64,000 nt of DNA, taken from contig DWVT01000127.1 in assembly GCA_019120075.1 (NCBI GenBank), positions 1 to 64,000 of the forward strand. The letters are read 5' to 3'. Below are positions 54,161 to 63,393 of this stretch, one piece after another. Under the pieces are notes generated by a model. That model was not told where the DNA came from. It did no database searches and saw only the letters and a program-made list of their open reading frames with translations. Origin of the DNA: Candidatus Mediterraneibacter excrementigallinarum (GTDB lineage Bacteria; Bacillota; Clostridia; Lachnospirales; Lachnospiraceae). Position 1 is the first letter of the stretch; each line of letters opens with the position of its first letter. Made by a program: the position numbers and the translations under genes.

Positions 54161-56944
54161 TCAGATCACTGCCAGTTTCTCCAGTTCCTCCACTGCTTTC
54201 TTAAGCTGTTCCGGGTCAAAGGGAAGGAATCCCAGGTGTGACACCACTTCCAGCGTCTCAAATCCGAATTCCGGATCCCCTGCCTTCGCCATTCCTGCAA
54301 GGGGCGGCGCATATTTCGCAAGGATCCCGAGTGCCCTCCCATCCTGCCCGATCCGGCAGAGCGTGGTGTTCCAGCTGTAGGGATGGATATAATCCCTGGT
54401 CGGCATATATTCAAAGTCATAGGATCCTGCTTTCAGCGTCTGAACGCCTTTCTCATAGTCCGGCAGTTCCACTTCCGCCGTACATCCGAATGGGATCTCC
54501 ACATGCACCTTCAGTTTTCCATCCTTACAGATCTCAAAATTGCAGACATATTTTCCGCTGACGGAATCGTAGCTGCACTCGATCTTCGGAAGACGGATAT
54601 CCGGATGGGGCGCGATCACAGCCTTTTTAAATCCCGGTTCCGCCGGACGGATGCCCGCTGCATAGTCGTACACGAACTCCATGACAGAGCCGTAGGAATA
54701 GTGATTCAGCGAATTCATGCCTGTCGGACTGATGGTTCCGTCCGGAAGGACGGAGTTCCATCTCTCCCAGATAGTTGTGGCCCCCAGATTGACACTGTAC
54801 AGCCAGCTTGGGAATCCCTCCCGGAGCAGAAGGTCGTAAGCCAGTTCATAGAGGCCGGCCTCCGCCAGGACGGTGCACAGAAGCGGAGCCCCAACAAAGC
54901 CACATTTGATCTGGTTCCCGTCCTTTTTCAGCCGTTCCCGGAACTCGCTGACAGTGCGCTCCCGGTCAATATAGATTCCGAACTTCAGTGCAATGACATA
55001 GGAAGCCTGAGTACTCATGGCCAACCTTCCATTCGGCGTAAAGTACTCCCGGAGGATCGCGTCCCGGATCCTTTCCTCAAGGTCTGCATAGCGGACGGCA
55101 TCCTCTGTTTTTCCCAGTTTCTGTGCCGCCTCTTTTACGATCTTCACGGACTGACAGTAATACATGGACGCGATATATGTATCGTCCGTGCTCCCCTTAA
55201 AGCTCTCCTGAGTCGGCCCGTCCAGAGCAAGCCAGTCTCCAAAGTGGAATCCGAAATCGAACAGATAATGTCTCTCTCCCCGCTCTCCGTCTTTCCGGTC
55301 AATATAGTCCACCCAGTCTTTCATCATGGGATAGCAGTATTCCAGTTCTTCCAGACTTCCGTAATATCTGTAGAGCGTATACGGCAGGAAAGTACCGATG
55401 TCTCCCCAGACGCTTCCCGCATCGTCCTTGTGTCCGATGTTGGGCACATAGTTGGGGATGGCGCCGTCCAGGAACTTCTGCTCATCTCTTAAGTCCTTGA
55501 CAAACTTGTGGAAGAACGCCCGTGTATCCATGTGATAGCTTGCCGTAGGAGAGAACACCTGCGCATCCCCGGTCCAGCCCAGCCGCTCGTTTCTCTGCGG
55601 GCAGTCCGTGGGCATATCAAGAAAGTTTGATTTCATCCCCCATACCGTATTCTCATAGAGACGGTTGATCTTCTCATCAGATGTATGGATATATCCGGTG
55701 CGCTGAAGGTCTGAATAAAGGACCTTTCCCGTAAAGTCTTCCTTCCTCAGTTCTCCCTCCCATCCGGTCACCTTCACATAGCGGAAACCGTAGAAGGTAA
55801 AGTGGGGATGCACGGTTTCCGGGGTACCGTCAGACACATAGACAAGCTGAGATTCTGCCTCACGGTAGTTCCCGTTGTAGAAATTACCGTTCTGGAGAAT
55901 TTCGCCAAAGTTCAGCGTCACTTTCGTGCCTCTCGGGAGCTGTGACCGGAACTCCATAAATCCGGCAAAGTTCTGTCCCATATCAAGCACAGTCTCTCCG
56001 GCAGGCGTATGGATGATCTCTTTTACATCCACTTCTTCCTTCACGATCACCGGAAGGCTCAGACGATCCATGAGATGGGATTTCACCAGGTTCTTTGTTC
56101 CCGGATCTTTCTCCGGATCTGCCAGCACTTCCACATCTTTCCAGGGATTCTCTTTCCCGTCCCAGAGGAGACGGTTTAAGATCTCTCCGAAATAGATTCC
56201 CGACTCTTCAATATCCGAGCCCCGATACTGCCATGTTCCATCGGTGCAGATACACTCCTCTGTGCCGTCCTTATATTCCAGATAAAGCTCTCCGATAGCC
56301 GCCATGCGGTCTCCGTAATTCTCCGACTGCCCTTCCAGTCCGAAGGTTCCCATATACCAGCCCTTACCCAGGAGGAATTCCAGAGTGTTTTCTCCTTCTT
56401 TCACATCTGCAGGAAATGTAAACGTCTGGATATTCGTCTCATAATTGTTGATATAAGGCGCCAGATACTCTTCTCCCAGTTTCTTTCCGTTTAAATACGC
56501 CTCAAACACGCCCACTCCGGTGGCATAAAGCCTTGCCCGCTTCACCGGACGCTCCGCCCGGAAGGATTTTCTCAGGACAGGATGGAACCGGTCCTCCTTT
56601 GCCGGAGAGATCCACTGGGCTTTCCACTCCTCATCCATCTTCCCGGTCTCAAAATATCCGGTCCCGACAGCGGAATCTCCCTTGTCGCCTGTGACATGAA
56701 CACGGTACCAATAGCTGGTCCTCGGCTTTAATTCTATATCAATGACCGTACCCGTCCGGTCCAGATCCTCTCCTTTCTTTTCCCAGAGGATTTCAGAAAA
56801 ATCTTCCGAGGAGCTGACCTGGATCTTTGCGTCGGTCTGCTCCCGGCTCTCTGTCTCCTCCACTTTCCAGGAGCAGATCACTTTGTCCAGGGTATATCCC
56901 ACCGGACCTGTGACGCCATTGATCTTTAACTGTGTTATCTTCAT
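54161..56944 (-). CDS. GH78 alpha-L-rhamnosidase with C-terminal helical tail
   Basis: 927 residues. Bac_rhamnosid N-terminal domains, then the helical barrel with DMPTDCPQRNERLGWTGDA and GATTIWERWNSVLPDG. Residues 856-927 are the tail YSWNTTLCRIG...GFLPFDPEQLKKAVEELEKL, matching in pattern those on GH78 21878-24604, GH3 26126-28420 and the broken hydrolase. No signal peptide. It lies 106 bases after the GH3 gene in the rhamnoside operon. Confidence 0.93.
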   Translation of the reverse strand: MKITQLKINGVTGPVGYTLDKVICSWKVEETESREQTDAKIQVSSSEDFSEILWEKKGEDLDRTGTVIDIELKPRTSYWYRVHVTGDKGDSAVGTGYFETGKMDEEWKAQWISPAKEDRFHPVLRKSFRAERPVKRARLYATGVGVFEAYLNGKKLGEEYLAPYINNYETNIQTFTFPADVKEGENTLEFLLGKGWYMGTFGLEGQSENYGDRMAAIGELYLEYKDGTEECICTDGTWQYRGSDIEESGIYFGEILNRLLWDGKENPWKDVEVLADPEKDPGTKNLVKSHLMDRLSLPVIVKEEVDVKEIIHTPAGETVLDMGQNFAGFMEFRSQLPRGTKVTLNFGEILQNGNFYNGNYREAESQLVYVSDGTPETVHPHFTFYGFRYVKVTGWEGELRKEDFTGKVLYSDLQRTGYIHTSDEKINRLYENTVWGMKSNFLDMPTDCPQRNERLGWTGDAQVFSPTASYHMDTRAFFHKFVKDLRDEQKFLDGAIPNYVPNIGHKDDAGSVWGDIGTFLPYTLYRYYGSLEELEYCYPMMKDWVDYIDRKDGERGERHYLFDFGFHFGDWLALDGPTQESFKGSTDDTYIASMYYCQSVKIVKEAAQKLGKTEDAVRYADLEERIRDAILREYFTPNGRLAMSTQASYVIALKFGIYIDRERTVSEFRERLKKDGNQIKCGFVGAPLLCTVLAEAGLYELAYDLLLREGFPSWLYSVNLGATTIWERWNSVLPDGTISPTGMNSLNHYSYGSVMEFVYDYAAGIRPAEPGFKKAVIAPHPDIRLPKIECSYDSVSGKYVCNFEICKDGKLKVHVEIPFGCTAEVELPDYEKGVQTLKAGSYDFEYMPTRDYIHPYSWNTTLCRIGQDGRALGILAKYAPPLAGMAKAGDPEFGFETLEVVSHLGFLPFDPEQLKKAVEELEKLAVI

Positions 56945-57050
56945 CTGCTTCTTCCTTTCTCATTTCCGTGCATTCTGAAATTTCCCCTGCTGCGCCGGCT
57001 CCACTTCCGACATGTGGATTTCCCCGGCATCTGGCAGAGTCTTACGCGTT

Positions 57051-58739
57051 CTACAACGCCAGGTCAATCTTTCCGCAGAAAGGATCGATGGGAGATTTTC
57101 CCTTAAACTCGCTTCTTCCAAGCAGTTTGTCGATCACTGCTCCGATCACATATTCCGAATTACAGTATCCGTTCACAAACGTTTTGACCATCGGTGCGTC
57201 CAGAAGATGATAGGGATTTCCTACGCTGACAAACAGGGCCGGAACTTCATGTACCATCCAGGGCATGTTGTTCCCGAGTCCGAACATGGTGTGCCAGTTC
57301 AACCGGGATACGGTCTTGTTGGACGCGGTCTCAATGTTCGCCACATAGAATACCAGATCGTATTTGCTCTTGAAGTTTGTCACAGAATCTTCCATGACCT
57401 CAAAGCCTTCATTATGATATACCGTCACTTCAAATCCTTCTTTTTCCAGACGTTCTTTAAAGGATGCGAGCACCCGCTCGTTGGACGGGAAATCGCCCAT
57501 GAGTTCCAGGAGGATTCTTCTGTGTTTCTCCGGGCTGATGGGTAGAAGGCTCTGTGTATCCTTCACCAGAGTCACCCCCTGGTCTGCGCACTCCTTTGCC
57601 CAGATATCATACTTCTCGCAGTTCAGGATCTCAAGGGCGGAGGCATCCGGCACCAGAGTTCCCTCTTTCTGTTTCTCCGGGAGATGGAGCGCCGCCTTGG
57701 TGGCAAGGATTCGTTTTACCGCCTCCTCAAGACGTTCCTCGGAAAGGATTCCTTTCTCGTACCCTTCTGTCATGAACCGGAAATCCTCCTCCATATTCCG
57801 GTTGAAGAGGAACATGTCGCATCCGTTCTCAATGCTCAGAGGTACTGCCGTTGCCCTGTCCATGGCGCTGCAGAAGCCTACCATAGGAGTTGCGTCTGTA
57901 GTGATCAGACCATTGAATCCCAATTTCTCACGGAGCAGACGGGTCAGAAGGTTTTTGGAAAGGGTGGCCGGAATGATCCGTTCGCATTTCTTTCCGTCAT
58001 ACTTCTCCTCATACGCAGGCATGGCAATATGCGCCGCCATGACTGTCAGCGTGCCTGCCGCTATCATCTCCTCGTAGATTTTTCCATATGTAGCGTCCCA
58101 CTCCTCGCAGGATAAAGAATTCACGCTGGTCAGCAGGTGCTGATCCCTCTCATCCACTCCGTCTCCCGGAAAATGTTTCACCGAGGTTGCCACGTCTTCC
58201 TCTTTTGCCGCCCGGATGTATGCCTTTCCCATATCGATCACAGTCTGAAGGTCATTTCCGAATGTGCGGACATTTGTGATCGGGTTGTGATAGTTCTGAT
58301 CCAGATCCACAACCGGGGCAAAGGACCAGTTTACGCCGACCGCTGCCCCCTCGCTGCAGCTGACTTTTCCGAGCTGATATGCCTTCTCCGTATCGCCTGT
58401 GGCCGCTACCAGCATCTCCCGTCCGAAATACGTTCCCTCTACAGCGGAGCCGTTTCCGCCGTATTCCAGATTGGACGCAGTCAGAAGCGGGATCTTTGAG
58501 TTGTCCTGAAGAACCTTATGCGCCTGGCGCAGTTCCTCGCCAGGTCCCTCTCTGTAGAGCATGCCGCCGATATGACTGTTATTCACCAGATCTTTCAGTT
58601 CCTGCTCATCCTTCGTGAAAACAATGGGACAGAACAGCTGTCCGATCTTCTCCTCCTTTGTCATGGAAGCGTAAGAGTCCTCCACCCATTTCACCTGTTC
58701 ATCAGTTAAATAAAACGGATTTTCTTTATACTTGATCAT
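57051..58739 (-). CDS. GH3 glycosidase, NagZ-like (beta-N-acetylhexosaminidase type)
   Basis: 562 residues. GH3 barrel with KHFPGDGVDERDQHLLTSVN (about 187-206), the loop that carries the Asp-His pair of NagZ-type enzymes, and nucleophile in GLITTDATPMVGF (about Asp282), then a GH3 C-terminal domain. NagZ-type enzymes remove terminal beta-N-acetylglucosamine, but related ones in plant-glycan loci act on other sugars, so specificity is uncertain. No signal peptide. It is the first gene of the rhamnoside operon; the promoter at 58810-58870 is shared in design with the second GPH operon. Confidence 0.85.
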   Translation of the reverse strand: MIKYKENPFYLTDEQVKWVEDSYASMTKEEKIGQLFCPIVFTKDEQELKDLVNNSHIGGMLYREGPGEELRQAHKVLQDNSKIPLLTASNLEYGGNGSAVEGTYFGREMLVAATGDTEKAYQLGKVSCSEGAAVGVNWSFAPVVDLDQNYHNPITNVRTFGNDLQTVIDMGKAYIRAAKEEDVATSVKHFPGDGVDERDQHLLTSVNSLSCEEWDATYGKIYEEMIAAGTLTVMAAHIAMPAYEEKYDGKKCERIIPATLSKNLLTRLLREKLGFNGLITTDATPMVGFCSAMDRATAVPLSIENGCDMFLFNRNMEEDFRFMTEGYEKGILSEERLEEAVKRILATKAALHLPEKQKEGTLVPDASALEILNCEKYDIWAKECADQGVTLVKDTQSLLPISPEKHRRILLELMGDFPSNERVLASFKERLEKEGFEVTVYHNEGFEVMEDSVTNFKSKYDLVFYVANIETASNKTVSRLNWHTMFGLGNNMPWMVHEVPALFVSVGNPYHLLDAPMVKTFVNGYCNSEYVIGAVIDKLLGRSEFKGKSPIDPFCGKIDLAL

Positions 58740-58809
58740 ATTTTTTCCTCCTGGTCTTCATCCCCGTCCGCTGCCATGCCGGCAGGGTACGGGCTTTCTC
58801 TTACTGTTT

Positions 58810-58870
58810 ATTTTATCGAAGTGATGTCAAATACTCCATGTACGTTTTTTTTCACAATCCGACTTATTTT
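58810..58870 (-). promoter_or_regulatory. Activator-type promoter and operator of the GH3/GH78 operon
   Basis: Minus strand: -10 TAAAAT (58810-58815), then 19 bases to ACATGGA (58835-58841, over the -35 position), then 14 bases to AAAATAAGTCGGATT (58856-58870). Both elements and both spacings are repeated exactly upstream of the GPH gene at 63122. The divergent AraC gene at 59007 is the likely activator. Confidence 0.72.
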
Positions 58871-58907
58871 TATATCCGTCATTTCCATGAACCCCTCGGA
58901 CGCAATC

Positions 58908-58936
58908 TTGAATTACATCCTCTGTTTTGCTATACT
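58908..58936 (+). promoter_or_regulatory. Promoter of the AraC gene at 59007
   Basis: TTGAAT (58908-58913), 17-base spacer, TATACT (58931-58936), close to consensus. Confidence 0.65.
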
Positions 58937-59006
58937 TGTTACAATTTCCATACACACGGCAGCAGTATGGACCTGATGAAAATACGATAGAAATCCGAGG
59001 TGGAAT

Positions 59007-60161
59007 ATGGCATATTACATAACATACGGTGAATTTCAGAGACATATGAAGGAATACTATCTGCGGACCGGGAACCGGATGCAGTTCCCCGAGATGACCG
59101 ATTATCTCTACCGGAAAGGGCTCCTTCTGGACACGCCTCCCCACAGGCTCCCAGCCTCAGAAATGTTCGGAACATTAGACAATGATGAGTTTAACGAAGT
59201 GATAGATGATCTTGTGCTGACGGTGGATCCGGCGCTTAAGGCATCCTTCAGCGTCGGCGAAAACGCCATCATCCCGCATTCAAGGGACGTCTTTGTGATC
59301 CGTCATCCCCGCTACACGCGTCCCGCTCCCCATACCCACAACTACTTTGAGATCAACTATGTGGCGGACGGGACCTGCACTCTTGTGTTTGAGAAGACGA
59401 CCCGTCAGCTCGGGAAAGGCGAGATCTGTATCATCGCCCCCTCCTCAGAGCACGACCTGGTCATAGATGACGATTCCACAGTCTTCTGCATCATGCTGAG
59501 GAAAAGTACTTTTGACATGACGTTTTTCTCTCTTCTGTCGAGAAAGGATCTCCTGTCTTACTTCTTCCGCACAACACTGCAGGACGACGCCCACGCGAAT
59601 TTCCTGCTGTTCTTTGCGGAGAATACGCAGTGGATCAACGAGATCGTCCACAATGCCATGGGGGAGAGTTATAAGAATGATCCTTACAGCAACTCCTGCT
59701 GTATCTCCTGGATCAACCTCCTCTTCTCCAATCTCCTGCGGAACTACAGTAAGACGCTTCAGTTCTACGATTACCAGATGGGGTCTGACTTTTCCCTTGT
59801 GCTCCAGTATATCCAGCACAATTATCAGAATCTGACCCTCTCTTCTCTGGCGGAACTGTTCCACTACAGCGAGCCGCACCTGTGCACACTGATCAAGCAG
59901 AATACCGGACATAATTTCACCGGCCTGGTAAAAAGGCTGCGCATGGCGGAGGCAGTGGACTATCTGACCAACACGAACCTGAAGATCAGCGAGATTGCAG
60001 AGCGGGTTGGCTACAACTCCGCCGACCATTTCTCCCGGGTATTTCGGAAGACATACAATATGTCTCCCCTGGAATACCGCAAAGAGCACAGCAATACAGA
60101 GGAGACTTTTATTCCTTTTGCGACGAACGAAGAGCTTAAGCCTGCTCCCGGATCGAACTAG
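59007..60161 (+). CDS. AraC-family regulator of the rhamnoside locus
   Basis: 384 residues, longer than the other AraC proteins here because of an 80-residue N-terminal extension. Cupin part (HTHNYFEINYVADGTCTLVF) and C-terminal double helix-turn-helix (about 265-365) ending in SPLEYRK. GAGGTGG precedes the ATG. It lies between two minus-strand operons that carry the same operator, so it probably activates both. Its stop codon overlaps that of the convergent GH43 gene in one CTAG, with no terminator between. Confidence 0.9.
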   Translation: MAYYITYGEFQRHMKEYYLRTGNRMQFPEMTDYLYRKGLLLDTPPHRLPASEMFGTLDNDEFNEVIDDLVLTVDPALKASFSVGENAIIPHSRDVFVIRHPRYTRPAPHTHNYFEINYVADGTCTLVFEKTTRQLGKGEICIIAPSSEHDLVIDDDSTVFCIMLRKSTFDMTFFSLLSRKDLLSYFFRTTLQDDAHANFLLFFAENTQWINEIVHNAMGESYKNDPYSNSCCISWINLLFSNLLRNYSKTLQFYDYQMGSDFSLVLQYIQHNYQNLTLSSLAELFHYSEPHLCTLIKQNTGHNFTGLVKRLRMAEAVDYLTNTNLKISEIAERVGYNSADHFSRVFRKTYNMSPLEYRKEHSNTEETFIPFATNEELKPAPGSN

Positions 60162-61639
60162 AACGCAAACTCTGCAAAATCGAGACGCCCTTCTTTCACA
60201 CGGAAATACAGCGCATGGACTCCTTCTTTTACGGAAATGTCCATGCGTTTTTCTGTCCATTCGGGGCTGTCGCACTCCACACTTCCGGCGATACTTCCGT
60301 CCGGCGTGTCAATGACAAGTTGAAGGGCGCCTCTGCCCCGTACGGTCACGGCAATTTCTTTTTCCGTCCCTTTCAGTGCAAAATACTTGAATCCTGCCAC
60401 AGCGCCGTCTCTCATATTGTGGATGAACGGATAAAGTTCTTTCTCTTCCCCTTTCTTCTCTTCCTCTGTAATGTAGGGCATTTCCTCCGGAAGTTCAGGA
60501 AGAGCTTCCCCGGGTCCTCCCATAACAACCTGACCGACCTTTGAGCGGTCTCCTTCTGTCAGATGACATGCGATATAAGTCTTCCATTTTCCTTCCGCCG
60601 GAAGAGGTCCGGCATTCAGGCCGCAGCTCGTGATCTCAATCTGGGGGATCGTTCCATCAGAAAGGATCTCAACCTGATCCGCGCATCCCTGTCTCGAGAA
60701 CGCTGTCCCATGAGTATGGCGGTGCCAGAAAATATAATATTTGTCTTCAATCTGTACCAGACCGCCGTGATTATTCCCTGTGTAATTGACAGGGAGCGTA
60801 TTTCCTTTATATCCGAGATCCCCGTTGGAAACGATCACTCCTTTGTACTCAAACGGTCCTTCCGGAGACTCTGCCATACCGTAGCATAGTTCATTTCCCT
60901 GAAGACTGGAATACACAAAATAATAGTGTTCCCCAAAATGCCGTATGCTGGACGCCTCGAAGAACGGATGCGCTTCATATCCTGTCCCTTTTGCCGTATC
61001 ACAGCCGTTCGCCACACAAACCGGCTCCGTGATAATGGTATGCATATCGTCGGCAAGCTTCACCATCATCGCCCCCGGAATGTCCAGATCCTCCATCCCC
61101 GGGAAACGGACCGGCGGGCAGAATCCGTAATACAGATAGTTTCCGTTCTCTTCACAAAGAATAGCCGGGTCAAACCATCTTCCGGTCCTCGGGATGGAGC
61201 CGTCCTCTCTCGTGACAAAATCAAGAAATTCATATTTTCCCGCCGGCGTATCACACACCGCCACAGAGATCACATTGACAAAATCCAGCGCGTAGTAAAG
61301 ATAGAATCTTCCGTCTGGTCCCTGCGCCACATCCGGGGCATAGAGACAGTGAAGATGCCCCTCTGTTCCCAACTCTCCCTCAAACTCCGGAAGATCTTTA
61401 TCATAGGCCGCACCGTTCAGCGGATCCTGATCCTTCCTGTAGATCACCCCCTCATATCTCCAGTCGCCCGGGTCATCCGCCGGAGCGCTCCAGCACACAT
61501 AGTCCTCCTCACAGAAGGAAGTTCCATTCCTTCTGTCATGACTTCCGAAAATATACACTCTGTCTCCAAACACATGGGGTTCTCCGTCCGGAACTGTCTC
61601 CCAGAAAGGAAGATATGGATTGACTGCTGTTTTCTTCAT
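60158..61639 (-). CDS. GH43 glycosidase with C-terminal beta domain
   Basis: 493 residues. Five-bladed propeller (about 1-320) with candidate catalytic residues Asp in VPDGEPHVFG, Asp in GRWFDPAILCEENG and Glu in HPFFEASSIRHF. The C-terminal 150 residues look like a carbohydrate-binding beta sandwich (CBM6-like). The family acts on arabinose or xylose linkages. No signal peptide, so it works on imported oligosaccharides. It follows the GPH symporter by 97 bases with a hairpin between them. Confidence 0.88.
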   Translation of the reverse strand: MKKTAVNPYLPFWETVPDGEPHVFGDRVYIFGSHDRRNGTSFCEEDYVCWSAPADDPGDWRYEGVIYRKDQDPLNGAAYDKDLPEFEGELGTEGHLHCLYAPDVAQGPDGRFYLYYALDFVNVISVAVCDTPAGKYEFLDFVTREDGSIPRTGRWFDPAILCEENGNYLYYGFCPPVRFPGMEDLDIPGAMMVKLADDMHTIITEPVCVANGCDTAKGTGYEAHPFFEASSIRHFGEHYYFVYSSLQGNELCYGMAESPEGPFEYKGVIVSNGDLGYKGNTLPVNYTGNNHGGLVQIEDKYYIFWHRHTHGTAFSRQGCADQVEILSDGTIPQIEITSCGLNAGPLPAEGKWKTYIACHLTEGDRSKVGQVVMGGPGEALPELPEEMPYITEEEKKGEEKELYPFIHNMRDGAVAGFKYFALKGTEKEIAVTVRGRGALQLVIDTPDGSIAGSVECDSPEWTEKRMDISVKEGVHALYFRVKEGRLDFAEFAF

Positions 61640-61662
61640 TTTCTATCTCCTCATATATACGA

Positions 61663-61695
61663 AAGGCTCCCGGTCTTATACCTGCCGGAAGCCTT
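61663..61695 (-). other. Stem-loop between the GPH symporter and GH43
   Basis: AAGGCTTCCGG against CCGGGAGCCTT (10 of 11 pairs) on the minus strand without a T-run. Possible attenuator or mRNA-stability element setting the ratio of the two products. Confidence 0.4.
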
Positions 61696-61736
61696 CCTTT
61701 AGAATCACTGTTTAATTATCATCAGGAGGAATAAAC

Positions 61737-63122
61737 CTACTCATTTGCCTCCATATTTGCCTTCATCTCTTCAATTTCTTTGTAGTGTTTCTCTACCGGG
61801 TTGAAGAGTACTGCAATGATCAGGATAACGCCTGTCACGCAGGGAGCGCCGAACTTCAGGAAGTTCAGTGCGAACATTGCGGAATCCGGCTGCTCGCCGA
61901 TAGCATTTGCAACGTATCCGGATACTGCAAGCACTGCAAGGATACCTGAACTTGTGAATGTATTACCACATTTCTGAGCAAATCCCTTGATGGAAGCGAT
62001 CACTCCATTTGCGGATATGCCCTCCTTAAGCTGTACATAATCGATTGCATCGTTTACAAGTACGTTGACCAGTGCGTTCTGCATTGCTGAGAAGCAGGTT
62101 GACAGGAATGTCACAACACACAGGAATACAAAGTTTGATCTGCCGAAGAAGAACAGGATCAGATAACATACGATTGATGCAGTCTGTGACACAATCAGAG
62201 ATTTCTGTCCGGTTTTAAATACCTTCAGCACGATCGGCATCAGGACGACCATGGAAACCGTAGCTCCAATTGATATAACTGCCATATAAACAGGAATCAG
62301 GTCCGGTCTCTCCCAATAATATGTCATATAGTATACAGATGTTGAGAACATCAGCCCGTATCCCATGGAAGCCATGATCCATGCAATAATATTCGGGAAC
62401 AGCTCTTTGTGTTTCAGTACTTTTTTCAGATTCTTGAAAGACTCGCCTTTCTGTACCGGCTGAAGATATTTTTCCTTTGATGTTGCAAACAGTCCCCAGA
62501 AAGAAATGAATGCGAGCACACCACAGCAAAGCATCAGCGGAATATATCCGTTGCTGAATCCAAGCCCCTCAAAGAAACCTGTCAGGTTCGGTGTGAAAGT
62601 GTTTCCAATCAGGAACGCTACGGAGCAGACTCCTGCGCCCATCGTAATGATCATATTTCTTCTCTCATTGCTCTTTACACATGCCGGAAGAACTGCTACC
62701 TGAGGCATTGTATACATCGTAACTGTCATTCCGTATCCGATATATGTAACCAGTACCCAAACGAACTTACCTGTCATCGAGAAGTCCGGATTTACCCAGA
62801 TCAGTACTGAAAACAGGGTCAGAAGGATCGGTGCTGCAATGAAATAAGGTCTGTAACGTCCCCATCTGGATTTTGTACGGTCTGCGATAACTCCCATCAT
62901 CGGGTCATTACATGCATCCCAGAATGTTGCGATAAACATGATCAGAGAAGCGGACGCAGCCGGCAATCCGATCGTATCTGTCATGTAGACAGAGAAGAAA
63001 CTTGAGATCACCGCTGCGATGATCATCGCTCCTCCGTTGACAGATGTCGCGTGGAACCATTTAAAAGCTGTGCTTACATGTTCCTCTGAGCTCTTTGTGC
63101 TCACTGTCTTTTCATTTGCCAT
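61737..63122 (-). CDS. GPH-family sugar:cation symporter (second)
   Basis: 461 residues, twelve membrane segments, with the family loop GVIADRTKSRWGRYRPYF after helix 2 and WDACNDPMMG before it. It imports a glycoside with a cation. It is first in an operon with GH43, and its promoter has the same operator as the GH3/GH78 operon, so it is probably the importer for that whole locus. It is only distantly similar to the GPH protein at 24695-26098. Confidence 0.9.
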   Translation of the reverse strand: MANEKTVSTKSSEEHVSTAFKWFHATSVNGGAMIIAAVISSFFSVYMTDTIGLPAASASLIMFIATFWDACNDPMMGVIADRTKSRWGRYRPYFIAAPILLTLFSVLIWVNPDFSMTGKFVWVLVTYIGYGMTVTMYTMPQVAVLPACVKSNERRNMIITMGAGVCSVAFLIGNTFTPNLTGFFEGLGFSNGYIPLMLCCGVLAFISFWGLFATSKEKYLQPVQKGESFKNLKKVLKHKELFPNIIAWIMASMGYGLMFSTSVYYMTYYWERPDLIPVYMAVISIGATVSMVVLMPIVLKVFKTGQKSLIVSQTASIVCYLILFFFGRSNFVFLCVVTFLSTCFSAMQNALVNVLVNDAIDYVQLKEGISANGVIASIKGFAQKCGNTFTSSGILAVLAVSGYVANAIGEQPDSAMFALNFLKFGAPCVTGVILIIAVLFNPVEKHYKEIEEMKANMEANE

Positions 63123-63168
63123 TTTTCTCTCTCCTTTACTCGTTCTTTACGTTCTTTGAACTGTTATT

Positions 63169-63283
63169 AGTGTACTTTAGAAAAGGCAAGAGTTCCATGT
63201 TATTTATTTTCTGAAATCCGACTTATTTTAAGACGACATTTTTTCATACGATCTATTTTAAGGCGGAAACGACATATTTTCAT
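63169..63283 (-). promoter_or_regulatory. Activator-type promoter of the GPH/GH43 operon with repeated operator units
   Basis: Minus strand: -10 TACACT (63169-63174), 19 bases to ACATGGA (63194-63200), 14 bases to AAAATAAGTCGGATT (63215-63229), identical in layout to 58810-58870. Further upstream a related unit repeats: CGACTTATTTTAAG...ACGACATTTTTTCAT (about 63219-63245) and CGATCTATTTTAAG...ACGACATATTTTCAT (about 63249-63282). The rest of the gap to 63393 is AT-rich with one more CCGACATTTTTT at about 63328. Confidence 0.68.
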
Positions 63284-63393
63284 TTTCACTTGTTTATCCG
63301 TCAAATGTTTTTCATCTGATTCCGATATCCGACATTTTTTCTCTGACATTCTCCAGCAATCGTCATAGTCTTATGCCTCTCTGTTCATCCTTC

